From Antitrichia curtipendula (Eukaryota > Streptophyta > Bryopsida > Hypnales > Leucodontaceae), in NCBI GenBank assembly GCA_951230915.1, contig OX579635.1, forward strand, positions 23,560,001 to 23,624,000: DNA of 64,000 nucleotides, given 5' to 3'. The notes under the pieces are model-generated. The model had not been told where the DNA came from. It saw only the letters and a list, made by a program, of their open reading frames with translations, and did no database searches. The position numbers and the translations under genes are program-made. This document shows, piece by piece, positions 1 to 12,000 of the stretch (positions within the stretch are counted from its first letter, which is position 1; every line of letters starts with the position of its first letter).

Positions 1-118
1 AGTGTGCATCTCCAAATTCAATATGTATATGTGTTGAAGAAATTGTTTTAGAACATCTACCTACAAAAAATTTGATCCTTAAAAATATTAAACTTTTTCA
101 TAAAATATTTAAAATTAT

Positions 119-270
119 ATATATATATATATGTATTTTTTTTTTTTCATTTTTTTTTCCACTATCATATTTATCCTTTTTCCCACAAATAATTCGTGAC
201 CTTCAACAAAAGAATAAAATACAATTCTGCATTTCTGCCTTCACAAATTGTATTAAATAATCATTGAAAA

Positions 271-302
<32 letters not shown>

Positions 303-323
303 TAATAATAATAATAATAAATA
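119..323. repeat. AT-rich microsatellites
   Basis: A short run of alternating TA near 117-132 is followed by poly-T, and a long AAT/ATA trinucleotide array covers about 268-320 with one interruption. These are simple repeats. The small ORF across the first part is low-complexity and I do not regard it as coding. Confidence 0.8.
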
Positions 324-1239
324 TGCTTTCTTAAACCTATGACATTGAATGATTGATTTGAATCTAAGATTTTGACTTTCAAAGTTGAATATAAAACTTC
401 AAAAAATCTTGAATTAATATAAATTTGAAAAATATTATTTCAATTGTAAAAAGTTATATATTTATAAATAAAAAATGATCACAATAATTTTTAATGAAAT
501 CTCTAAATTTAATGTGCATGATGCATTGTAACAAACTAAGTACTCTTTTGGTGTAATTTTTTCAATTTTGAGCACTAGAATATTTTTTAAGTCCTTTCTT
601 AGGGTGGTCAAATAGCCTAAGCGTCCTTCCTCTTCTTAAAATTTTCTTTCACTTTAAGGTTCAATATAAATTTATAGTGGACATTTTTCAAGTTTCTCTA
701 AGCACTACATTTAAGTACATTGTGACAAAAAAAAATTCCCTTTACTACACGTATTTGAGCATGCAAATATCTTTAATAATATTTCAATACTATTGGATGA
801 ATAATAATCCAAATCAAATAATATATTTCATTCTTTAAAGTTATATGTTAACACACTAATTGTGTAAATCCTTTAAACTCCAAAAACTCCTTATAATCAC
901 ATGTACTTTGGTCACTGACCTACACTAATATAACATATGGCCACCAATATAAATGTACAAGAAATCAAACAACATCTTCATATATTTTCAAATTGAATGA
1001 GTGAAATGCTTTCAACCACCTCAAAAGTTACAAAGTAATAGTGTTAGACACAATTATGATATAAATTCAATTTAAGCTTAGAGCTAGTATCCATGGCTAT
1101 TGAATATTCAATTCAAGAGATATTCTTCAATTGTTGACTCAAAGTTTCTTATAGAAGTTCACAGAAAGTTTCAAGTCAGAGTTGCATCTTAGAAACTTGA
1201 CTTTGATTCATGCTTTACAGTAGACGCGATTGGACATTT

Positions 1240-1665
1240 GGACACCTTGACTCATCTGTTCTCAATGGCTTAAGAAGTTGAATTTGGCAATTGTACCCTC
1301 TTACTGAATGTCTCTTTTGACTTGTTTGTGAATGGTTGCTCTTTAGATAAAAGATGTAAAGCATGTATGATATTTAATGCAGTTACATCCGCTTGAATCC
1401 AAGATTTCATGAAGATTCATTCTTCAAAAGGTTTCCAATGAGGATTCAACACTTGAGACTCATCCATTTCCAATGACTTTGGAAGTCGAGGTTCTTATTG
1501 ATTATTGTACCCTTAGTCTTAGTTAATGTCCCTCTTGACTTTTTCGTATATACTCTTGGGATTAAAAAATGTGAAGCATGTATATGATATTTGATGCAAC
1601 TTTGTCCAAAGTTTTCATGAAGATCGATTCAATCATCAAGAGGTTTCAAATGAGAAACTAAAAAA
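1240..1665. repeat. Diverged tandem duplication, period about 216 bp
   Basis: Two adjacent blocks share an ordered series of words: a GACTCATC word, a TTGTACCCT word, CTCTTTTGACTT or CTCTTGACTT, AAGCATGTAT followed by GATATTT, and a GAAGAT...AGAGGTTTC-type end. The second block is offset by about 215 bp. Divergence is high and there is no coding potential. This is probably an old local duplication or two units of an unrecognised repeat. Confidence 0.55.
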
Positions 1666-1688
1666 TCTACAAGACTCCGCCTACTCTT

Positions 1689-2212
1689 CCTATAAGGTAA
1701 ACCAGCCTATGACAGGCAGAATGACTGATTTGGTATGTTGCCATTAGCAAAATAAAATCAGATTTTTTTCTAGCAAAGACAACTTTGAGAAATGAAAGAA
1801 GCAGTTAAAATTTTATTTTTTGGACAAAGTAGGAATTTGTTATGAATTTTTTAAGTATTTTTCCAAAACAGTTTGTAGACTATTTGAAATCAATAAAATA
1901 TGTCTTCATGATGGTCATCTTACCACCTAATGCAGTCTTCAGATTTCCTAACACAACCACAAGAATTTTTAATGTGACCATCACACAAAGGAATAAAAAA
2001 ACAACTCTTTATGATGAGTTTACACTCACAATGAAAAGTGTCCTATGACAGTCATTACTAATTCTATCACAATCACCTAATGCACTAATGTGGGCCACTA
2101 ACCAACCTAATTAAATTGTAGAAGCAAAAATCTGAAATGGACTGTAATGGGGGGTTATGTAGATGTCTGCATTAGACAGTTGGCCTGTCATAGGCTGGTT
2201 TACCTTATTAGG
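1689..2212. repeat. Inverted repeat pair (about 29-bp arms)
   Basis: The left arm at 1689-1717 (AAGGTAAACCAGCCTATGAC core) reappears inverted at 2183-2212, separated by about 465 bp of AT-rich DNA. The arms differ by about one base. Just outside, CCGCCTACTCTTCCT occurs as a direct repeat near 1679 and 2251, so the unit could be a small foldback element or the product of a nested rearrangement. No clean target-site duplication was identified. Confidence 0.5.
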
Positions 2213-3613
2213 TCTTGAATTGCTTCAAGATTTTGTAAGAGTTATTGGCATCCGCCTACTCTTCCTAATATGTCTTGAATTGCTTGAAGATTTCACTGGT
2301 GTCAAGAGGTTTCCACGGGTTGCCAATGGGACAGTGCCACATTAGCATTGAAAAAGTCAACAACCGGTTAATATGTGGCTTGAATTGCTTCACCAAGGAC
2401 CCATTCGGCCAAGAAATTAACTATAATTTCCTAGACGGAGTTCTTCAAAAGCAACACTGACTGACTTGAGTTTCCCATTTTTACCGAATCTGTTATGAAA
2501 TTCGATCACACCGCATGTCGGCCCCGCACCTCTCAGCTCGATCGAGTCCGCTAGCTAGCTCTGCCTACTGCAGGAATGATGCTCCCCCCCCCACAAGTTC
2601 GCTGTTTTTAGTTTCAACTCGGAAAACAACTGAACCGCCTTTTCCGATGGATGCCTGCAATTGCAATGCATGAATGCCTCTCGGGAAATCGAAGTGGGAC
2701 TACAGTAGCTGTGGACCTCCGATCCAGTCTAGTCAAGAGCTAGAGAGTCGACATCACTCTTTAGCAAAATTGGCATCAGCACCGACTTGCACCGAAAAAG
2801 ATCGATAGCTGAGCTGGAAAAAATGAAATAAAATCTAGCATAAAACATAATATACATGCGGCAAGTTCCTTGAGTTCAATTTCCTTGCTCGGCGGGAGTG
2901 CAATCAAATATCTCTCTTTATTAGCTAGACAGTCCTCTGTTTAAGTTTTCTTTCTTCTGAACAAGCTTCTTGAGGCTTGGTTCGATCACTTCCGTCGGAA
3001 TACCGCAACATTTGGCCTCAGTCAATGGTTGTAAATTTTTTTTTTTTTTAATTTTAATAAAAGAAACAGAATATTCTGTTCCAAGTTGGTGGTGTTTTCC
3101 AATCTCATCGATCAGCGTGCTTTCTGCAGAAATGATCGTACAAGTAAGTACTGTACCTCAAACAGTGGAAGAGACGGTGTTCATCGGTTTCTTGTGGATG
3201 ATTTCAGGATGTATCGTGTACTAAAATGGATGGATGGATGGATGGATGTGCGGTTGTCATCACCTGCCGTGGTTTTGCTGTGCCGACATTCCGTCCAGCT
3301 GTTGGTTTTGGTTTAGGTTTACGTTTTAGGTTATTTAGGTTTAGGGTGATAGGGTAGGATTAGCTTTCTTGATGGGGTCAATGGGGTTTGGAAATTGGAG
3401 CACTTTATTTCCAAAAGTAGATGACTTTCCTCTTATATTCAATGTATAATTCTAGCTTTTAATTTAACTTTTGAAAGAAGTGAAAGTGAAGCGGAAGGAA
3501 TTCTAGAAATGAGGAGGGAATCTCCTTGTGGCATATCCAGTCATTTAGGATGGCTGACTGTTCGTTTGAACCACTGAGTAAATTGAAGTGGCTTCTATCT
3601 GCTGATGTCTTTA

Positions 3614-3980
3614 GAGCATCCCCACGCGTCTAGCAAAATGCCAGCCAATTTGCCAACCAATCAATCCAATTTGCAAGCCGGGGATGATGGGTCGCCCCAT
3701 CCATAGCCTCTTAAGAGGCCATCGCCACCCAATCGGCTACGTCCACATTCACGGATCAAGTCCTTGTTTGTTGAGAAAGTGCAAAAGGTGCTTGTCTCAT
3801 GTGGTTTGCAAGCCGGTTTGCAAGCCACCCCTTGGCTTGCAAAAGAGCCCGTTTTTGCAAGTCATGGGTGACTTTTGGCTTGGCCTCTTAACAAGTTCAT
3901 CCATTATGCAAGACGGGTGGGGCAATTTTGCAAGCCGGTGGCAACAAGTCATCTGTTTTACAAGACGGGTGGGCATGCTC
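3614..3980. mobile_element. Harbinger/Tourist-like MITE
   Basis: A 367-bp element with imperfect terminal inverted repeats of about 25 bp. The left end starts GAGCATCCCCACGCGTCT and the inverted right end starts GAGCATGCCCACCCGTCT, with 4 mismatches in 25 by my count. It is bounded on both sides by TTA (3611-3613 and 3981-3983), the 3-bp target-site duplication typical of PIF/Harbinger elements. The interior has repeated GCAAGCC words and is more GC-rich than the surroundings. It does not encode a transposase, so it would be non-autonomous. The ORFs on both strands inside it are products of the repeat. Confidence 0.75.
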
Positions 3981-6597
3981 TTAACATTGTTAACCCATAA
4001 ACGACATGTAGGACGTTTTCTAGCTGATGAATGACAAAGAATCTCTCCATATAGGACAGAAGTGTAGCTATTCATCCTCCAAATTTTGTGTGAAAAAGAA
4101 AAAGTCTTCTATAATAGTTTGTCTTTCAATAAGTGTTTCTTCATTTTTTTAAGCCGACAATTCATGTGGTACCCAAACAAATGAAACCCACAGTGACTGA
4201 CTCGTCATTTAAGGATTAAGGTAGAACCAAGCATACCCAATACTTTAGCATTTAATCGATTTGAGGATAGATGAGGAGTAGTGTGAGGCAATGGAAATTT
4301 TCTCATGTAGAGAGATAAGAAAAATTAGGACTATGAAATTTTCATAATTTTATTCCCAAAATGAAAGTTTTCAAGAATTTTGGGAGCCCAAAACTGTTTT
4401 GAACCATAGCCAATGTCTGGAGTCTTCCAATTCCAATCAGTGAAGAAACTACTTTCTTGATAAGTACTTCCCACACACTTTATAACAATTTGAAAAAGAG
4501 AAAAAAACAAATTTCACACTTGGATTGTAAATTTGTTCTAACCTTAGTTGGAAATAGTTGCATCCTACATGTTGGATATGGCTCCTTGGTCGGGAATGTG
4601 TGGTTCTACCTTAACCTTTGTTGGGGGGTCTCTTTTGGTCCTCTCCAAAAGTGAGAGCCTCCAGGCGTTGGAACTTACCAATTGACGCAAATTTATAGTT
4701 TTTTTCATCAGCATCAATGGCGTGTTGACTTCAATTTGTGATTGATTGATGGAATGTGCCATGGGAAGGGTAGGCTAGCTTACCAATCCATTCTAGTACT
4801 ACCTATAAATTCATCTTTAAATTACTTCTTGCAGTCTGACTAGCCAATTGCATCTTCTAATCTATAACTGAAATCTCTATATATATCTAGGGGGGAATTA
4901 TACCTCCACCTAGGGGGGCAAGGTTCTCAAGCTTAACAATGTTATGTCATTGCATTAACAATATAAGGTGGTTGTTTCCTCTAAAAGCAATCATTTACCC
5001 CTAACGGTCCAAATGTCCATTCAATATACGCAAGAAATCTTGGGTAGCTTCCTACAAAGTCATTAATTGGTTGGATAGTAATGAACTTTGGGCACTATGT
5101 AAAAACATGAACTTCATTACTGAAAAACTATTTTTTTTCCAATCGGGTGACCAAATCAAAAGTTATGTTGCTCTGAACTTTTTAGGCAACTCGAGCAATT
5201 TGGAAATCTTTGGGGAATCTTTTGTAAAAAGCTCATCAACTTTTGAAATTGGATATGCATGTAACTCATAAAATATGGCATACAATTGTCCAAATAAACA
5301 AATGTAAGTCTTCAAATTACATTCTAAGAAGAGTCAAAACTTGTTCGCTATATTGGGGCAGTTCCAAGAAAAAATATTTTTTTCTAACTTCAAGTCCTAT
5401 TATCTTGCAACATGTAAAGTCAAAAAAAAATTTCACATATTCCAAATTTTTGTTTCTAACTTCTCACTATTTGGATTTTAAATTAAATATTTCTTCATTG
5501 CACAAGAAATCATCAGAAAAGGACTAGTGTATTGTCAATTCCCTTAACCTCCTTGCATTGCAAGATGATTTAAAATATGCTAGACTCCATATTTGCTTCT
5601 AAAACTTTTCATGACTGAACTTGATATCATATACTTATAGACGGTCAAAATCCTCATCTTTGTGTATAGAATTTTTTTAACTCCAAATGGGCCCAAAGTC
5701 TTTTGACCTTGTTTCGAAGGGATGAAAAAAAATAAATTAATCTCACTTCAAATGTTATAAATCTTTCAATCCGCATAGTCAAATGGTCTAAATTTTTTCC
5801 CACATGCTGGTATAATACTTTACTTTAGTTTTATATGGTTGTAGTTCTCAAAAAAAAGTTTCAATTTTAATTTTTTCAATAACGTAACAAAAAACTATAA
5901 TTTTTGACAATGTCTCCATAAAATCCCCCCAATCCTTTAGGGGTTAAGAATTGATTGGCCTTTTCCACGAGATTTAGTGGAAGGAAAGATTTTTAGTTCA
6001 TTAGAAAGAAAAATATATGCAAAATGTAACACAAGTGATTTCATACTTTTTGAAGTATTATTGAATTGCTTACAAAATTTCAAAGATTTCTGTCATTTTT
6101 TCCTACTTTTGACATAGGTCTGGAAAAATGCATATGTATAGGTGTCGGCATGTAAAGAGAAATAAGAAAACCAAAAAACAACATGGGAACTTGCAATAAG
6201 TAACAAGCAATAGTCGTAAATGCACACATGCTTGTATCAAATCACTTTTGCAGATTCCATATTCTTCATAAAAAGGTAGTTGATTAGCCAACTTTTAATT
6301 TAAATACATGAATGTCTACCTATCAACATATTTGAAAATAGATCTAACCATACGTTTTTTCATCTACAGTTCAATCCTAAACCAACATCTAGCAAACTTC
6401 AATGCCTTCTCGTTTTATCCTCAATTCATTAAATGGCTATCTTAAATCAATTTCAAGACCACTTCATGTCCATTTTCAAATTAATAATAGTGTCACTCTA
6501 AAGGATTCGAACTCTTTTAGAGTAGACTACCTTTGAATAAGAGACATGTTATGATTTTTTTGAGGATCAAATTATGCATCAAGTTATTTAATTCACA

Positions 6598-7355
6598 TAG
6601 AATTCTTAAATTCCAAAGGCACTTTAAAACTTTTTTTGCAAAAGAGTTTGAGTGAAGAATTGCGCATCTCAAACTTAGGGGAGCCATAATTACACTTAGT
6701 CCAAGCCAAAAAAATCAAAACGTTAACCTTAGAAGGACACATTCCAATCAATAAAATAATTGGTAAAAAAATTATTAAATTCCTAGATGAATAGGTAAAT
6801 TCTTTGTATCTATACAATTTCTGTAAAAGTCATTAAATTAATCCCTCTATCCCAAATTGATTGTCTACAAATTTGTTGATATTTCTTTGAGCCAATTTCA
6901 CCGACCATATTATGAAAAGCATAATTAAGGAAGGTTCTAAATTTTATATCACTAGAATCAATGAAGAACAATGTAAGTGTCTATTGCAATCTAAATAAAA
7001 TTAGCCACAAGGAAGTATTTTTTTGACCTACTCAAAACAACCTTAAAAAAACATGACATTCAAAGGAGACAATCATTTCAGGATAGAGGAAATAGATAGT
7101 ATTCATCCTCTGCAATTCTTGAATTTCACAAGTACTTTAAATTTTTATTGCAATAGTGGTGGAATCAAGAGTTGCACATTTCAAACTTAAAGGAACTATT
7201 GCACTTAGTCCAAGCCAAAAAAAACAAAATGTTAACTTGAAAAGGACATTCTCCAATCACTGAGATAGTTGATAAAAAAATGATCAAATTCTTGAATGAA
7301 TAGGTGCATCACTTTGTTTATATAGTTTCTCTAGAAGTCATTATAGAATTAGATA
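6598..7355. repeat. Direct duplication of about 240 bp, spaced about 520 bp
   Basis: Blocks at about 6598-6837 and 7118-7355 share a long run of words in the same order, including CACTTAGTCCAAGCCAAAAA, then AAGGACA, TCCAATCA, a GATGAATAGG or GAATGAATAGG word, and AGAAGTCATT-like ends. They are perhaps three-quarters identical. The sequence is non-coding, and a dispersed repeat family is likely. Confidence 0.6.
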
Positions 7356-7665
7356 CTTTTTGTCCTCTATAGTGTTTCAAGGTTAAGGACTCCCATTAGT
7401 CAAAGGACCAATTCTAAACTTTTGATCAATGAGAATAATAAACTTTTTAAATTTGCGTGAATTAGCTCAACCATAAATCATCCCTTTAGTTATACAATTC
7501 AACTTTCCTTTAGACATGGTTCCAAAATCCTAAGAGAGATGAGATCCTAGTCCAAAGAGAGGAGAATCTTTAGTCAAACCCAACATACACGCACCACGAC
7601 CTACCTTATACTATCTCGACTACTAGGACAAGACCAATTACAAATCTTCAACTCCATTCATAATC

Positions 7666-7913
7666 CAAGTTTTGCATTGGAATTGGAAAAAAATTGTACA
7701 ATCTGTGTACTTGCCACATATACACATATTAAGGGCTTTATGTTCACAAAATCTATAAATCTGATTACCAGATGTTAGCTACACTAGCACAAGTTTTACA
7801 TTGGAATTCAAGAAAAGTTGTACCATGTGTGTACTTGCAACATACATATATGGGAGCTTTACATTGACAAAATCCACATATTTGATTGCCAAGTGTTACC
7901 TGCACCTTGAACG
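7666..7913. repeat. Tandem duplication, period 124 bp
   Basis: Two head-to-tail units begin CAAGTTTTGCATTGGAATT (7666) and CAAGTTTTACATTGGAATT (7790). They share TGTGTACTTGC, an ACATATA word, and a CACAAAATC or GACAAAATC word followed by GATTACC or GATTGCC. No coding capacity. Confidence 0.65.
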
Positions 7914-8692
7914 GGTCAAAAGCCTAGCTCCTCTATACATTTGCCCCTAATTTGTACTTGTATTGTCCACCTACTCCTCGTGGCCATGACAAAGCTATTG
8001 TTGCCACTTATAAAAAGCATGTCGACAGGGTTACCACTGTCTGAAGCGTCCCATTGACGGTATGATGATACTAAATTGCACATAATATTATTTTTTTCCA
8101 TAAATAAGAAAATAGTGAGGATTTTTGTTATTTATAGATTTTAAATCCTCAAATACTCCACTTCATTTCCGTTTGAAGTGCACTGTCGACGTGGTGGCCA
8201 CGAGGTTTCCCACGCCCACGCACTCCACACCGAAGCTGCTGCTGACTTCTCGTCAGCCTAGTCTACGCAGCACGTCTGAACCTTAGGCAGTCAACATGTG
8301 ACCCCAGGGTATTCTTTTATGAAACTATGATAGCTTTTTTTTTATAAGATAAGAGTTGGTACCTGCTGGTACACCAAGTGCTCTATTGGTTCCCGCATCA
8401 ATAGACTGACTGATAGAAAATATTCTGCATGATCCAACTCCTACTTGTCAGATCGCTTTTTTTCAGAATTGGCAGCGCAAGTGGCGGCTACAAAGGATAT
8501 TTCATGAGGAAGGCAGTTGAAAGACGAGCAATGCCTGTTGTCAATACTTCAGGAAAGATAATATCATTTGTAGAGTGAGGATCTTGACTGCCACTACAGA
8601 GTTCGAAGTCAAGAAAAATTTCTCATGTCGCGACAGCTATGATAAATAGAGAGTAATTGTACAGGTAAGCTTATATGCAACCATTTGGAGAC

Positions 8693-10598
8693 TTAATGCC
8701 ACTCTACTCGCATGTGCTTCCAATCATCCATTGTCTCGTGGACTTTCTTGAAAGCTGCCCATCTTCGCAGGATAACAGGAGAGTCCTGGTAGTGTGTGGG
8801 AATCTCCTCGAATAGTGATTCGTGAATTGGTAAGTACCCTTTGGAGAAGTTTCGCAATCTCCACTCAAACTGGCAAGCTGCACTCCGTTTTGAATAAACT
8901 GTGAGCTGAGCACTCTCTTCTGAAGACAAAACAATTGTAAACTATCCTGCTCCTTGGCAGCTAGACACCAAATCCCTAAATGACAAAATGGTCAAAAGTG
9001 ATCACTTCCAGGAGTTGAAATAGATCAATAGGGAAGCTTCAAGGAAGGCAACAGAATGAAGAAGTCATGAACCCCATATTCGAACAGAAAGAAAAAATCA
9101 TGCCCCACATATTCCAACAATGGATATATGTTTTGGAAGCTAAAATAATCAGCTATCAGCTTCCAAAGTGGTCTTTCTGTTTCTAGTTTGGGCACTGAAG
9201 GGGTTAAGGGTATCACAACAAAATTACATTCAAAACAGCTGCATGCAAAACTGTCATCCTCCCCAATCGAGAGATTATCTACGACTTCATATTTATAAAG
9301 CAATAAAGACGAACAATACCTTCACTTCGGGTGCCAAAACCCCTTATGGTGCAAACCAAACTCCAGGGTCGACCTCCGCGAACAGATTTGGCACCGCCCG
9401 CTAGCTCTCCATTGTGCTGCCTAAGTCTGCGAGCCAGTCAAGTCTTAGCACACAATAGAGCTGCAGAAACTTATTAATAGCTCTTGCATGAAATCTTACA
9501 TGCTTTTCGAAACACCCAGAACCATCAGATTGCAAAAGCTTCCAATAAAATCTTCATACCAAACTGGAAAACATTAGCAGCAAACAATTAGCGTTTCATG
9601 CCAGAGCAATCTACTCCACCTATTCGATTCTGAAAGCAACACAGAGAACATTATACGTCGCACCAAATTCATTAAAAGTGCACAAAGCCTGTGCACTTTT
9701 TTCTGCCTTATTATCCCAGTCCACCTATACAGCCTTCAATATTAGATCCATGTGCTTCTAACATGAGACTTAAAGCTTCAGGAAGTGGACCGCTGTCCAC
9801 CACCTTTCCCAGCATCATTTTTGTGCAAAAAATGCTTGAAATGAATTTACGATTAGTGCACACATCCAAAACTCAAGACACTTTTAAGGAATTAAAGTCA
9901 CTCCTAAATGACAGGAGACATCAACGATCATGTACTTTGTACTCAGAATATGAAACTCAGAATATGAAACTCAGAATATCCAGACAGCACAACAGATGTA
10001 GGAAAGGAACGGACCTCCTGGTAAGATGTGCTGTGACACCCAAATACGTCTTCCGCTTATCATTGGATAGTATAAGGTACGTACACCAATCGTTGCCGTC
10101 CACTTCCGCATCGTCAACGAATTCCACGTCCTCTGAGTCCTCTGGATCATCTTTTGTTCTATCCACCACTTCATAAGGGGCCTTCCTCTTTTGAGTTTTA
10201 ATTTTTGATGATGAGCTGGTCTGGTGCTCATCCGAAACTTGGGTCATCATATCTGCATAATCAGATTCATCTATACCATATCGACCAAGTTCCTCGTATC
10301 TAATTCTATGTTCTTCCTCGGTTCCCGATTTAGTAACACCAACTATTCCAGACACTCTACGCCTGGATTGACCTACCTTTCTTCCTAATGACGAAACTAA
10401 CTGTGCACCGTGAGCCAACGAAGTGTGCACACTGGAGCAAGCAGTTAAGCTGAATTTGATCTGTACTAGAGATAAACTACAAGACCATTTGTTTGAGCAC
10501 ATTGCCCTCCAAGGGACCTGCTGGGATGGTCGCCAATAAAATTGTGTCAGAATCATGGCCCTGTGGCATGCCAACTTCATGGCAGGGTTGAACGTCAC
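8693..10598 (-). CDS. GIY-YIG nuclease, SLX1-like (stand-alone domain)
   Basis: Predicted structure-specific nuclease of the GIY-YIG family, close to the plant single-domain SLX1-like proteins. Three exons can be joined on the minus strand: one ending at 10015, then 9426-9320, then 8877-8693 (TAA stop). Intron phases agree and all splice sites are GT-AG. Exon one carries an acidic linker, then WCTYLIL and KTYLGVT, the two tyrosine motifs of the fold. Exon two carries RRLRQHNGE, GGAK and GRPW. Exon three carries SEACQFEW, whose last Glu is the expected metal ligand, then a basic-aromatic tail. The RING/PHD-like finger of canonical SLX1 is absent. The 5' end is unsure: the frame is open from 10598 (291 aa), but the family usually has about 170 residues, so an upstream exon may splice in near 10.41-10.47 kb. 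A GC-richer region at 11.2-11.9 kb with TTTAGGGTTT is a likely 5' leader. Confidence 0.8.
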
Positions 10599-12000
10599 CG
10601 TCCACTCATGGGTTTTCTAAGATTGGGTCTTGTACACATCAGAGGCCAATCCATGCCCTGTAATTTACAAATGTCTGGAATCAAAATACTGTGTCAGGCT
10701 TTGACGAATCCAATTGGAAAACTAACATATTAGATATATTCATATACAAAGCATGATTCTAAATTTCCTTACACATCAGCTCTCCACATCAGTTCTCAGT
10801 TAAGTCACATCTGTCTGATTAAAACTTTGATAAGTATCCTTCTCAAACTTACGATCGATCACAGATACCTACGGAAAATAGGTGTACACCCAATTGTCTG
10901 CAATTCAAACGCCGGAACCATCAAATGCAAACAATCTGTGTTAGAGTGCTGCTCAGGGGATGTCGCATGGAGAGAATGTACCAGAGGTGTACTCGTCATT
11001 GAAAATCTATCTGGAACGCGTCAGGAGTAAGCGCAGTAATCTTTCAATGCAGACATGAGATGGTAACAAGAATCTAAGCCGGTCGAGACTTGCAGAATTA
11101 AAAAGCAGTTTGAATGTGAAATCTATTCACTACACAGAAAAATTCACAAACAAACACATATCAACAACAGGTAGAACCGCATGCCATCGAAGACCATGAG
11201 TGAATAATTACGCATCTAATTCCGCAGTAATGCAAGTTGTGTCATTCCACATTTGGTTTTCTACCCAAAACAAAAGCATCCCCAAAGAAAGTACTCTCGA
11301 AGTGCACGTCTGCAGAAATTCGGTGCAAGAGTTCCCACGACCAAACGAAAACCTAATCATGCAATTCACACACCAAACGAAAACCGGAATTCTCGTCGCC
11401 TGAAGAAAGCATCGCCTCGCCTCTGAACCAAATTTATATCTGGTTGAACACAACTTCTTCAGCTCGAAACCCTAAACCCTGAATCCAATTCGATTCTATC
11501 AACTAATAAACCAACCACAATCAGATAATCATGTCTACACCCCAACGGAGATCACAATTATTTCGGTTTCGGAACCAGAAGCGTGTCCACAATATTCTCC
11601 AGGCACAGAAAACGAGAGTCGTTGGAGCTTGTAATCCGGGAAACACAATTGGATTGCGAAGAGATGGGGAACTGAATTTGTACCTGATTTCAGAATCCGC
11701 CCGTTCAAGACATCCTAAGAGTATTGGTTGCTCAACTACGAAACATCGTCATCGCCATTGCAAAATCCAAAATGCAAAATCCTTCAACGCCAAAGAAATC
11801 CAGGTCGAAAAATCCATGGCAGACTGTGGATTAGTTAGAGTGGTACGGGAAGATTGTTCAGTGGTGCACGAGAAACCCTCAGAGATCATCCAGAGAACGA
11901 ATGTTGTCGTCCTCTTTAATATCACATCCCTTCATAGCATATCATTTAATATCACATCCTTATAAAATCCTAGACCCTCAAGAGTTTAAATTTTTATCCA
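10599..12000 (-). promoter_or_regulatory. Probable 5' leader/promoter region of the GIY-YIG gene
   Basis: Composition is richer in GC than the flanks from about 11.2 to 11.9 kb. On the minus strand there is a telo-box-like TTTAGGGTTT near 11468-11480 and a consensus donor (CAG followed by GTACAAAT) near 11690, which suggests a 5'-UTR intron. ORFs on both strands (for example 144 codons on the plus strand from 11531) lack recognisable domains. I do not call them, though a short first coding exon for the nuclease could lie at 11208-11453. Confidence 0.35.

Larger units (their letters stand above)
1..3600. other. Gene-poor AT-rich flank with a GC-richer island at 2.5-3.3 kb
   Basis: I find no supported gene here beyond the repeats listed. 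About 2500-3300 is clearly richer in GC and contains a C-run, CTAGCTAGCT words and a GGAT microsatellite at about 3225-3246. The ORFs across it are short and resemble nothing I recognise. It could be a remnant of a gene's 5' region or unannotated non-coding sequence. Confidence 0.5.
3984..8690. other. Gene-poor AT-rich intergenic region
   Basis: No supported gene was found. The region contains the two duplications listed separately (6598-7345 and 7666-7913) and a GC-rich patch at about 8165-8310 with clustered CG dinucleotides and no convincing ORF. All ORFs are short, AT-biased and without recognisable motifs. Confidence 0.5.

Noticed and set aside
9957..10176. Plus-strand ORF of 161 codons at 9691-10176
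   Set aside because: Its 3' half is the antisense shadow of the GIY-YIG exon. The minus strand carries the recognisable motifs and matching splice sites.
11531..11965. 144-codon plus-strand ORF
   Set aside because: No recognisable domain, composition typical of a leader region, and it overlaps the likely 5' leader of the minus-strand nuclease.
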